The notes beneath the pieces were generated by a model, which worked only from the letters and a program-made list of their open reading frames with translations, was not told the DNA's origin and did no database searches. This document shows, one piece after another, positions 25,243 to 32,550 of a stretch of 64,000 nt of DNA. Position 1 is the first letter of the stretch; each line of letters begins with the position of its first letter. The stretch covers positions 186,001 to 250,000 of the forward strand of contig NZ_JBGUAW010000004.1 in assembly GCF_041821045.1 (NCBI RefSeq), given 5' to 3'. Source of the stretch: Thiohalorhabdus sp. Cl-TMA. Lineage in GTDB: Bacteria > Pseudomonadota > Gammaproteobacteria > Thiohalorhabdales > Thiohalorhabdaceae. The position numbers were made by a program, and so were the translations under genes.

Positions 25243-27531
25243 ATGGCTGCCTCCACCCAGAAGGAATCCGCGCCGGCCCAGGCGCCCGCCAACAAGCAGG
25301 AGTACGAGCGGCGGCTGAACGCCATCTTCCGGCAGATCCACGACGCCAGCAGCTTCGACGAGGCCCTGCCGCACTTGCAGGAGGAGATGCTGGCCCTGCT
25401 GCGGGCGGAGCGCATGACGGTCTACCAGCGCGGCCGGCACAACCGCGAGATCGTCTCGCGCTTCAAGACCGGGGACGAGGTGCAGGAGATCCGCGTTCCG
25501 GTGGGACCCAGCTCGGTGGCCGGCTACGTGGCCCTCACCAAGAGCCCGCTGCTCATCAGCGACGTCTACGACGCCGACGAGCTCAAGGCCGTCCACGAGG
25601 AGCTGGGCTTCGACGCCAGCGTGGACGCGCGCACCGGCTTCCGTACCCGCTCCATGGTGGTGGTGCCCATCATCCACGGCGACGTGCTGCTCGGCGTGCT
25701 GCAGATCCTCAACCGCCAGGGCGGCGGCAGCTTCAACAAGACCGACCTGGGCCGCTGTCAGGACCTGGCGCGCATCATCGGCCAGAAGTACCGCTACGAT
25801 TTCCGCGGCACCCGCGGGCCCTTCGACCACCTGGTGAGCCGCCGCCACATCACCCAGGAGCGCCTGCAGGAGATCCAGCAGGAGGCGGCCAACCGCAAGA
25901 GCCCGGTGGTGCAGCTGCTGCTGGAGGAGGAAGAGCTGCCGCCGGCGGTGGTGGGGGAATCCCTGGAGCACTACTACCAGGTGCCCTACATGCCCTACGA
26001 CCCGGACATCGAGCCCCCCGAGGAGCTGCTCGGCCGGTTCAAGCGGAGCTACCTGCGCAACAACCTCATCGCGCCGGTGGCGGTGGAGGGCAGCACCGTC
26101 ACGCTGCTCCTGGACAACCCCAACGACACCAACCGCATCCTGGAGCTGCAGTCCTTCCTCTCCGGCTACAACTTCGACATCCGCGTCAGCCTCCCCGACG
26201 AGATCCTCCGCTACCTGGGCGCCAAGGTGGAGACCAAGGGGCCCGACCACAACCTGGAGGCTCTGGTCGGCCGACTCGCCGAAGGGGACGTGGAGGACGA
26301 CCTGGACGAGGCGGGCGACGAGGGGCTGGTGGACGAGAACGAGCCCACCGTGGTCCAGGTGGTGAACCGGCTCATCGTCGACGCCCACCAGCTCGGCGCC
26401 AGCGACATCCACATCGAGCCGGGCAAGGGCAACGACCCGGCGGCGGTGCGCATGCGCGTGGACGGGGTCTGCCGCACGGTGCTCAACATCCCGGCCAGCC
26501 ACATCCAAGCGGTGCTGGCCCGCATCAAGATCATGTCGCGCCTGGACATCGCCGAGCGGCGCAAGCCGCAGGACGGCAAGATCTCCGTGAAGCTCCAGGG
26601 CCAGCCCCTGGAGCTGCGTGTGGCCACCGTGCCCACCGTGAACGGCGAGAGCGCCGTGATGCGGCTGCTGGCCTCGGGCGGCGCCCTGCCCTTCGACAAG
26701 CTGAACTTCCAGCCCTGGAACCACGAGCACATCCAGGAGCTGATCTCCCATCCGCACGGGCTGTTCCTGGTGGTGGGCCCCACCGGCTCCGGCAAGACCA
26801 CCACGCTCCACGGCGTGCTCGGCGAGCTGAACACGCCCGAGCGCAAGATCTGGACCGCCGAGGACCCGGTGGAGATCACGCAGAAGGGCCTGCAGCAGGT
26901 GCAGGTGCAGCCCAAGATCGGCTTCGACTTCGCGGCCGCCCTGCGCTCCTTCCTGCGCGCCGACCCCGACGTCATCCTCATCGGCGAGGTGCGCGACAAA
27001 GAGACCGCGGAGAGCGCGGTGGAGGCCTCGCTCACCGGCCACATGGTGTTCTCCACCCTGCACACCAACTCCGCCCCGGAGACCATCACGCGGCTCCTGG
27101 ACCTGGAGCTGGACCCCATGAACTTCGCCGACTCCCTGCTCGGGGTGCTGGCCCAGCGGCTCATGCGCACCCTGTGCGGCGAGTGCAAGGAGCCCTACAC
27201 GCCGGACGAGAAGGAGTACGCCAATCTCTCCCACGCCTACGGCGACGAGGCCTTCGAGGAGCTGGGTCTGAAGCGCGAGGAGATCACGCTCTACCGCGCG
27301 GTGGGCTGCTCCAAGTGCGGCAACACCGGCTACAAGGGCCGGACCGGCATCCACGAGCTGCTGGTGAGCTCGCCCGACATGCAGAAGACCATCGCCCGCT
27401 CCGCCCCGGTGGCGGAGATCCGCGACCTGGCCATGCAGCAGGGCATGCGGACCCTCATGCAGGACGGCATCGCCAAGGTGCTGGCCGGTCAGGCCGACTT
27501 CACGCAGCTCCGCAAGGTCACCGCCGAATAG
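25243..27531 (+). CDS. GAF-domain GspE/PilB-type secretion ATPase
   Basis: 762 aa. GAF domain about 20-185 (GFRTRSMVVVPIIHGDVLLGVLQILN), a T2SSE_N/MshEN-like domain about 200-330 and the GspE ATPase 365-760. Walker A is GPTGSGKT (512-519), Asp box DPDVILIGEVRDKET, and the zinc motif has Cys645/648 and Cys689/692. Such ATPases power type II secretion or type IV pilus extension; the N-terminal GAF fusion is unusual for GspE and suggests ligand control. No other T2SS or pilus gene is in the window, so its machine is elsewhere. Start ATG 25243 with GAGGA upstream. Divergent from the phosphodiesterase across 190 bases. Confidence 0.92.
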   Translation: MAASTQKESAPAQAPANKQEYERRLNAIFRQIHDASSFDEALPHLQEEMLALLRAERMTVYQRGRHNREIVSRFKTGDEVQEIRVPVGPSSVAGYVALTKSPLLISDVYDADELKAVHEELGFDASVDARTGFRTRSMVVVPIIHGDVLLGVLQILNRQGGGSFNKTDLGRCQDLARIIGQKYRYDFRGTRGPFDHLVSRRHITQERLQEIQQEAANRKSPVVQLLLEEEELPPAVVGESLEHYYQVPYMPYDPDIEPPEELLGRFKRSYLRNNLIAPVAVEGSTVTLLLDNPNDTNRILELQSFLSGYNFDIRVSLPDEILRYLGAKVETKGPDHNLEALVGRLAEGDVEDDLDEAGDEGLVDENEPTVVQVVNRLIVDAHQLGASDIHIEPGKGNDPAAVRMRVDGVCRTVLNIPASHIQAVLARIKIMSRLDIAERRKPQDGKISVKLQGQPLELRVATVPTVNGESAVMRLLASGGALPFDKLNFQPWNHEHIQELISHPHGLFLVVGPTGSGKTTTLHGVLGELNTPERKIWTAEDPVEITQKGLQQVQVQPKIGFDFAAALRSFLRADPDVILIGEVRDKETAESAVEASLTGHMVFSTLHTNSAPETITRLLDLELDPMNFADSLLGVLAQRLMRTLCGECKEPYTPDEKEYANLSHAYGDEAFEELGLKREEITLYRAVGCSKCGNTGYKGRTGIHELLVSSPDMQKTIARSAPVAEIRDLAMQQGMRTLMQDGIAKVLAGQADFTQLRKVTAE

Positions 27532-27635
27532 CCGCGGCCTTCCCGGGGGACAACGGCTTTCCGGGAGCGGAGCGCCGCCCCCGTTGTCCAATACAGGGTA
27601 AGCCCATGCGGGACATACCCGAGGGGAGGCCGGCA

Positions 27636-27830
27636 ATGCGACCGAACGTCCTGGAGATGAGCATCACGGAGCGACTGGAGGCCTGCCGCGAGCTGCAGGC
27701 GCACACTCCCGGCGCCGCCCAGGCGGACTGCGACGAGTGCGCGGAATATCGGCAGGCGGTGTGTAACTTCCCCGACTGGCTGGGCTATCCCTACGAGGTG
27801 GAGGAGGAGCGGATCAGCCCGGAGCGCTGA
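27636..27830 (+). CDS. Small hypothetical protein
   Basis: 64 aa, not recognised. Acidic and rich in Glu, with a Cys pair (CDEC, about 32-35) and another Cys at 43. GGGGAGG stands 7 bases before the ATG. It lies 104 bases after the GAF/GspE gene on the same strand and could be its last cistron. An in-frame ATG at 27606 is possible but has a poorer site. Confidence 0.6.
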   Translation: MRPNVLEMSITERLEACRELQAHTPGAAQADCDECAEYRQAVCNFPDWLGYPYEVEEERISPER

Positions 27831-27856
27831 GGCGCGCTAGGTACGGAAGCGCCTTT

Positions 27857-27880
27857 GTGGTAGCGGCCTCCGGCCGCGAC
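27857..27880 (+). repeat. REP element
   Basis: Forward copy with one change; left end of composite copy 3. Confidence 0.87.
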
Positions 27881-28015
27881 AGGATGCCGGTGGGGCCCGA
27901 AGGCGGGACGAGGCCTCCGGGCTCCAAGGGGACCCTGTCCTTCGGACATCCCTTCAGTCGCCCTCCGACCCCGCCCCGCCTTCGAGCACGGCTCTTTCCG
28001 GGCCCCACCAGCACG

Positions 28016-28040
28016 GTCGCGGCCACCGGCTACCCCCCAC
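28016..28040 (-). repeat. Degenerate REP element
   Basis: Inverse copy with several changes; right end of composite copy 3. Confidence 0.55.
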
Positions 28041-28061
28041 GGGGCCGCCGCCGAGCGGCCC

Positions 28062-28682
28062 CTAGCGCACGCCCACGATCCGGCTGACGTCGGCGTAGAA
28101 GCGCGCCGCGTCGTCCAGCATGGCCGCCGCCACCCGCGCAACGTGCTCGGGCTCCGGGCTTTCCTCGCCCTCGGCGAGCATGTAGGTGTCCGTGGCGCCG
28201 ATGGCCAGGACGAAGGGGAAGACCTCCTGGTCGGGGAAATCCTTCCAGGCCGACAGGTATTCGGTGGCCATGCCCAGGAAGTCCTCCAGCTCCTGCTCCG
28301 GCAGGGCTTCGCCGCGCAGCCGCCCCCACTGCTCCATGATGTCGCGCAGGTGGTCAACGCCGGACTCGCCGCTGTTCAGGGTCTCGTCCAGGGCGATGAG
28401 AATCAGGCCGGCATCCAGGTTGAGGGCATTGCCCAGCTCCTCGGGCGGCTCCCCCTGGTAGGCGTAGAGCCGACCCTGGGCCATGGATTCGAGCCGCTGG
28501 TCGAGGGTCTGGGCGATGGTCTCCACCTGATCGGGATAGAGGGGCTCCACCGGCGCCGCTCCCGGAACGTCCTCCTCGTCGCTGACCCGGGTGCGCACCG
28601 GAATTTCGGCACCCTGCTCGGTGTGCTCGCCGTACCAGCTGCGCAGGAGGTCGGCGGCTTTGTGCAGGAACGACGTGTCCAT
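28062..28682 (-). CDS. Hypothetical protein, mainly helical
   Basis: 206 aa, not recognised. Acidic, no signal peptide or membrane segment; predicted largely alpha-helical from its pattern (AADLLRSWYGEHTEQ, VETIAQTLDQRLESMAQG, AMLDDAARFYADVSRIVG). GGGGAG 6 bases before the ATG supports the start. It is a single gene divergent from the small membrane protein at 28839. Confidence 0.7.
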   Translation of the reverse strand: MDTSFLHKAADLLRSWYGEHTEQGAEIPVRTRVSDEEDVPGAAPVEPLYPDQVETIAQTLDQRLESMAQGRLYAYQGEPPEELGNALNLDAGLILIALDETLNSGESGVDHLRDIMEQWGRLRGEALPEQELEDFLGMATEYLSAWKDFPDQEVFPFVLAIGATDTYMLAEGEESPEPEHVARVAAAMLDDAARFYADVSRIVGVR

Positions 28683-28838
28683 CGGCTGCTCCCCTTGCTA
28701 AGGTCGGAATGGTGAGGCCCCCGCCGGGTGCCCTCACCCCACAGAATGAACCCTTTGCCCCGCCCGCCAAAGAGGTGGCCTCCCCGGCCCGGGCCGCTCG
28801 GCAAGACAACGCCATTACCAGGACCGGAGCAAGAAACC

Positions 28839-29003
28839 ATGAGCGAGACCTTCTGGCTCCTTCTGCTGGCCGCCGTAGTGCTCGCCGTCGCGGTGGGCCC
28901 CCTGGCCACGCTGCGCTGCATGGCGCGCATCGAGGCGGCCAAGGCCGCCCGCCGCGAGAAGCAACGGCGTGACGGCGAAAGCGGCGGCGGACCCCCGGGC
29001 TGA
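28839..29003 (+). CDS. Small single-pass membrane protein
   Basis: 54 aa. One N-terminal hydrophobic helix (FWLLLLAAVVLAVAVGPLA, residues 5-23) followed by a basic tail (ARREKQRR) that should face the cytoplasm. GGAGC precedes the ATG. Function unknown; 92 bases upstream of the O-methyltransferase in the same direction. Confidence 0.55.
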   Translation: MSETFWLLLLAAVVLAVAVGPLATLRCMARIEAAKAARREKQRRDGESGGGPPG

Positions 29004-29094
29004 ACGTCCGGGGCCCGGTCCGAACGGCCTTCCCCGCAGCAGGCCCTACCGGGTAGGGTATTCCGTTTATACAAGTTTTTCATGGAGATCGGAA

Positions 29095-29763
29095 ATGTCC
29101 AACCGCACCTTCGGACTGGATGACCGGATACACGAGTACCTGCTGGCCCACAACCCCGCCGAGCCGGAGATCCTCACCCGGCTGCGCGAGGAAACGGCGA
29201 AGGACCCCAAGCACAACATGCAGATCGCGCCGGAGCAGGGCCACTTCATGGCGCTGCTGGCCAGGCTTATCGGGGTGCGCAGGTACCTGGAGGTGGGCGT
29301 CTTCACGGGCTACAGCGCCCTGGCGGTGGGCCTCGCCCTGCCGGAGGACGGCGAGGTGGTGGCCCTGGACAGCAGCCCGGAGTGGACGGACGTGGCGCGC
29401 CGCTACTGGGACGAGGCGGGCGTGGGCCACAAGATGCACCTGTACCTCGACGAGGCGGACCGCAGCATGGACACGCTGGTGAATACCGAGGGGCGCTCCA
29501 ACAGCTTCGACTATGCCTTCATCGACGCCGACAAGGAGAGCTACCCGGTCTACTGGGAGTACTGCCTGGAGCTGGTGCGGCCGGGCGGCCTGATCGCCGT
29601 GGACAACGTGCTCCGCTACGGCCGGGTGGCCGATCCGGAATGGGCGGGCGACCCCACCACCGACGCCATCAAGCACTTCAACGAAAAGGTGGCCGCCGAC
29701 GACCGCGTTGATTTCGCCATGCTGCCCGTGGCCGACGGCATCACCCTGGCCGTCAAGCGCTAG
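29095..29763 (+). CDS. O-methyltransferase family 3 (COG4122)
   Basis: 222 aa SAM-dependent O-methyltransferase related to catechol and caffeoyl-CoA O-methyltransferases, cytoplasmic. SAM motif I is YLEVGVFTGYSALAVGLAL, and the metal and substrate region is FIDADKESYPVYWEYC with RPGGLIAVDNVLRYGRV after it. ATG at 29095 is chosen for GGAGA 6-7 bases upstream. The physiological acceptor is unknown; no pathway partner is adjacent. Confidence 0.9.
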   Translation: MSNRTFGLDDRIHEYLLAHNPAEPEILTRLREETAKDPKHNMQIAPEQGHFMALLARLIGVRRYLEVGVFTGYSALAVGLALPEDGEVVALDSSPEWTDVARRYWDEAGVGHKMHLYLDEADRSMDTLVNTEGRSNSFDYAFIDADKESYPVYWEYCLELVRPGGLIAVDNVLRYGRVADPEWAGDPTTDAIKHFNEKVAADDRVDFAMLPVADGITLAVKR

Positions 29764-29781
29764 GAGCCCGCCGGACCGCCC

Positions 29782-29805
29782 GTGGGGGCGGCCTCCGGCC
29801 GCGAC
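29782..29805 (+). repeat. REP element
   Basis: Forward copy, one change; left end of composite copy 2. Confidence 0.88.
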
Positions 29806-29940
29806 TTGACGCGGTGCAATCGTAAAAAGCATTCCCCGAAGGGCGGGGCGAGGTCGGAGGGCGACTGAAGGGAAGTCCGAAGGACAGGGTCCCCTTGGAG
29901 CCCGGAGGCCTCGCCCCGCCTTTCGGGCCCCGCAAGCATT

Positions 29941-29964
29941 GTCCCGGCCGGAGACCGCTCCCAC
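29941..29964 (-). repeat. REP element
   Basis: Inverse copy with two changes; right end of composite copy 2. Confidence 0.8.
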
Positions 29965-29980
29965 GGGGCCTGGCCGGAAC

Positions 29981-30014
29981 AAAAAGGAGCACCCCCGGCC
30001 GAGAGGTGCTCCTT
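29981..30014 (-). terminator. Rho-independent terminator of the LpoB/FecR operon
   Basis: Arms AAGGAGCACC and GGTGCTCCTT with an 11-base loop; a T-run follows on the minus strand, 22 bases past the FecR stop codon. Confidence 0.87.
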
Positions 30015-30036
30015 CATTCGGCGTCAGCCGGCGCCC

Positions 30037-30666
30037 TCAGTCGAAGGCGACGCTGCCCGCGGCCCGCTGGAGGCGCTCGGGGGCGATAAGCGCCGGCCGC
30101 TCCGGGGCCCGGTCCGGACCGCGCACGGTGGTCATCTCCTTGGGCCGGTTCAGCCGCACGGTACCCGCCCCGTTGCGGATGAACACCCCGGACCCCTCCA
30201 GCAGGATCACGTCCAGGGCCTCGGAGAAGTAGAAGCCGCCCCAGAAGTCCGTGCCCCGCACGCCCACCGTGGCGACCCGGGTCTTCATCAGGATCTGGCC
30301 GCCCTTGTCCGTGATGGCCCCGGTAACCGCCCGGAACACGCCCTCCAGCAGGCGGAAGACCCCTTCGGGCGGCTTTTCCCCGTCCCGCCCGGTACGGTAC
30401 CGCTCGACCCGGAATACGGTATCCGCCCCGAGCGTCAGGACGGTGCCGTCGCGCATCCGGATCTTGGCGCGCGCCCCGGGGCCGGTGCGGAGGGCGGCGC
30501 CCCGGTTCACGGCGTCCCCCCGGGAGAGGGCTCGCGCGCCGTCCTCCCCGTCCAGGGTGACGGTACCCTGGGTGCGCAGGACCACGCCGTCGGGCTCTGC
30601 CTGGGCCCAGGCGGGAACCAGCATCAGCAGGAGCAGCGCGGCGCGCCACAGCATGCCGGGCTTCAT
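30037..30666 (-). CDS. Periplasmic FecR-domain protein
   Basis: 209 aa. Signal peptide ends near residue 23 (LLLLMLVPAWAQAEPDG). The rest is one FecR domain: GDAVNRGAALRTGPGARAKIRM, TVFRVERYRTG, RVATVGVRGTDFWGG. No anti-sigma transmembrane region is present, so it is a secreted FecR-fold protein rather than a sigma regulator. ATG at 30666 has AAGGAAG upstream. Last gene of a four-gene envelope operon (COG3014, LpoB, LPP20, FecR) with its own terminator. It is the third FecR protein in 11 kb. Confidence 0.85.
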   Translation of the reverse strand: MKPGMLWRAALLLLMLVPAWAQAEPDGVVLRTQGTVTLDGEDGARALSRGDAVNRGAALRTGPGARAKIRMRDGTVLTLGADTVFRVERYRTGRDGEKPPEGVFRLLEGVFRAVTGAITDKGGQILMKTRVATVGVRGTDFWGGFYFSEALDVILLEGSGVFIRNGAGTVRLNRPKEMTTVRGPDRAPERPALIAPERLQRAAGSVAFD

Positions 30667-30706
30667 GGGCTCTTCCTTTGGGGGCGGCGCGATTGCACGG
30701 GGCGGA

Positions 30707-31774
30707 CTAGCCGCGTCCGGCGGCCCGCTCGAAGCTCTCCAGCAGGCTGGAGCCCAGCTTCTTGCCGAGGCCCTCGGCGAGCTTGCCCACGGCACGGTCG
30801 GAGGCCACGCCGGCATCCACGGAGCCGGCCTTGACCCGCTCCTGGAACTCGTCGATGACGTTTCCGCCGCGGTCCAGAACAGTGACGTTGCCGTCGGCGA
30901 AGACGAAGGTGCGATCGTCCCGGTTCACCGTTCGCAGGCCAGCCTCGTAGCGCAGGGTAAGGTCGCCGCTGCCGCCTTCCCGCACCTGGACCCCCTCGTT
31001 GCTGAGCGCCTTGCGCAGCGTGGAATCCATCTTGCGGGTGCTCTCGCCCCGCGGCTGCAGCACCACCACCAGGGAGTCCAGCAGGCCCGCGATGCGGCTT
31101 TCCAGGTCCCGGAACTCCGCCGGCAGCCGGTGCCCGGGGTCCATGGTGGCCACAAGCTGCAGCTTGCGCAGGAGCTCCTTACGCTCCGCCAGCAGGGGCA
31201 GCGCCGGCATGAGCGCCTTGAGCCGGTCCAGGCGCGCGCCGCCGCTATCGCGCTCGGCCACCTCGGCGATGCGGGCGTCCAGGTCCTCGATGCGGCTGGC
31301 CAGGTTCAGCTCCGCCTGGCTGCGGTTGAGCTTCACCAGGGCGTAGGCCATGCCCTCGGACCGGTTTACGTGGGTCTCGGCCACCTTGATGTTGGTGAGC
31401 TCCGTCTCGCGGACCTTGCTGCGGGCGGTATCCATCACCGAGCGGGTGATGCTGCTGTCGCCGTCGGCGGTGGTGCGGCTGGCCTTGGTGACCGTCTCCC
31501 CGGACACGGTCACCTCCAGGCGCTTGAGCAGCTCGCGCCGGGCCTGGTCCTGGGCCTGCGTCAGGGCGGAGGCGGGGTCCGCGTAGACGCGCGCCGAGCC
31601 CACGCCGTAGGCGAAGCCGTCGCCGCTCGGCGGGGAGGTCACCCACTGCGGAAGCTCCGAGGATCCCCCGGAAGAGGCGGAGCCGCCCACATCGGGACCA
31701 CCGCCGAAACAGCCCGCCAGGACCAGGGCCGACAGGCCCGCCGCCAGCGTGCCCAGAAACGTTCTGACCTGCAT
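30707..31774 (-). CDS. LPP20-family lipoprotein
   Basis: 355 aa envelope lipoprotein. Lipobox LAGC ends the signal peptide at about residue 22. The LPP20-like region follows (LPQWVTSPPSGDGFAYGVGSA, ALTQAQDQARRELLKRLEV), and the C-terminal half has beta-rich segments (FVFADGNVTVLDRGGNVIDEF). ATG at 31774 is chosen for AAGGGGA 7 bases upstream. It sits between lpoB and fecR in the operon; in other gammaproteobacteria similar lipoproteins accompany lpoB, so a role in envelope or peptidoglycan assembly is likely but untested. Confidence 0.8.
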   Translation of the reverse strand: MQVRTFLGTLAAGLSALVLAGCFGGGPDVGGSASSGGSSELPQWVTSPPSGDGFAYGVGSARVYADPASALTQAQDQARRELLKRLEVTVSGETVTKASRTTADGDSSITRSVMDTARSKVRETELTNIKVAETHVNRSEGMAYALVKLNRSQAELNLASRIEDLDARIAEVAERDSGGARLDRLKALMPALPLLAERKELLRKLQLVATMDPGHRLPAEFRDLESRIAGLLDSLVVVLQPRGESTRKMDSTLRKALSNEGVQVREGGSGDLTLRYEAGLRTVNRDDRTFVFADGNVTVLDRGGNVIDEFQERVKAGSVDAGVASDRAVGKLAEGLGKKLGSSLLESFERAAGRG

Positions 31775-31912
31775 GCGAATCCCCTTTTCCGGGCTCCCGC
31801 CCGGATTGCCGGCCGGCGGCGTCATTCCGCGCCGGCCTCGCCGAACCAAAACGGTTGGAGTCTCCTCGGACCCCAACCGCCTGTTTTCAGCCGATTCCGA
31901 TTCCACCCGGCG

Positions 31913-32530
31913 CTAGAAGAAGCCACCCTTCTCGGCGACCTTCTTGATCTTCTTCTGGCCGTACCAGACCTCCTGGGTGGTGGTCATGTCCACCAGATTG
32001 AGGTCCACCTGGTAGAAGGTCACCCGGGTGCCGTCGGCCTGCTGCACCGTGGAGTTGATGCTGCCGGCCAGGGCGAAGTCGGCGCCGGTCTCGGCGCCCA
32101 TCTCGGCGCGGGTGTCCTCGGAGGCGTAGATGTCCTGCTCCTTGCGCTCCTCGCGGACCTCCTCCCGGGCGGCGCCGCCGGACACGAACTCCACCTGGCC
32201 GTTGCGCAGCATGGCGCGCTTCAGGTCGTTGATGAAGGTGTCCGTGGGAATGTGCTCATGGGACTTGTTGCGGACGGTCTTGATGATCACCCGCGGCATC
32301 CGGTCGTGCTTCTGGTTCCACTTCTCCAGCCAGGGGAAGCTGACCATGTCCTTGATCATCTGCTTGGCCACCAGCTTGGAGTCGGTGGAGTTCCACTTGT
32401 CGGTGACGTCGATCTGCTTGTTGGCGCCCACCCGGGAGACCTGGGTGCCGCCGCAGGCGGTCAGGCCAGTGGCCACCACGGCGGCCATCAGGAGGCCGGC
32501 GGCGGTTTTATAGGCGTGCTCTTTGTTCAT
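31913..32530 (-). CDS. lpoB: Penicillin-binding protein activator LpoB family lipoprotein
   Basis: 205 aa outer-membrane lipoprotein with lipobox LTAC at about residue 26. The LpoB fold signature starts at VDVTDKWN-like VTDKWNSTDSKLVAKQMI, with the later ADFALAGSINSTVQQADG and YQVDLNLVDMTTTQEVWYGQ strands. In E. coli LpoB crosses the periplasm to stimulate PBP1b. GC-rich ATG start at 32530; the gene lies 20 bases after the COG3014 gene. Confidence 0.9.
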   Translation of the reverse strand: MNKEHAYKTAAGLLMAAVVATGLTACGGTQVSRVGANKQIDVTDKWNSTDSKLVAKQMIKDMVSFPWLEKWNQKHDRMPRVIIKTVRNKSHEHIPTDTFINDLKRAMLRNGQVEFVSGGAAREEVREERKEQDIYASEDTRAEMGAETGADFALAGSINSTVQQADGTRVTFYQVDLNLVDMTTTQEVWYGQKKIKKVAEKGGFF

Positions 32531-32550
32531 CTGAGAAATCCCCTCTTGGA

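Larger units (their letters stand above)
27857..28040 (-). repeat. REP-bounded element, copy 3 (inverted, diverged)
   Basis: Forward REP at 27857-27880 and a degenerate inverse REP at 28016-28040 enclose a core that is the reverse complement of copies at 12709 and 29782; one side has diverged. Confidence 0.75.
29782..29964 (+). repeat. REP-bounded element, copy 2
   Basis: 183 bases, nearly identical to 12709-12893 including the internal inverted repeat; bounded by a forward REP (29782) and an inverse REP (29941). Confidence 0.82.

Noticed and set aside
30037-30666. Classical FecR iron-signalling regulator
   Set aside because: It has a cleavable signal peptide and no transmembrane anti-sigma region, and neither an ECF sigma factor nor a TonB receptor is nearby; the same holds for the two FecR proteins at 20-23 kb.
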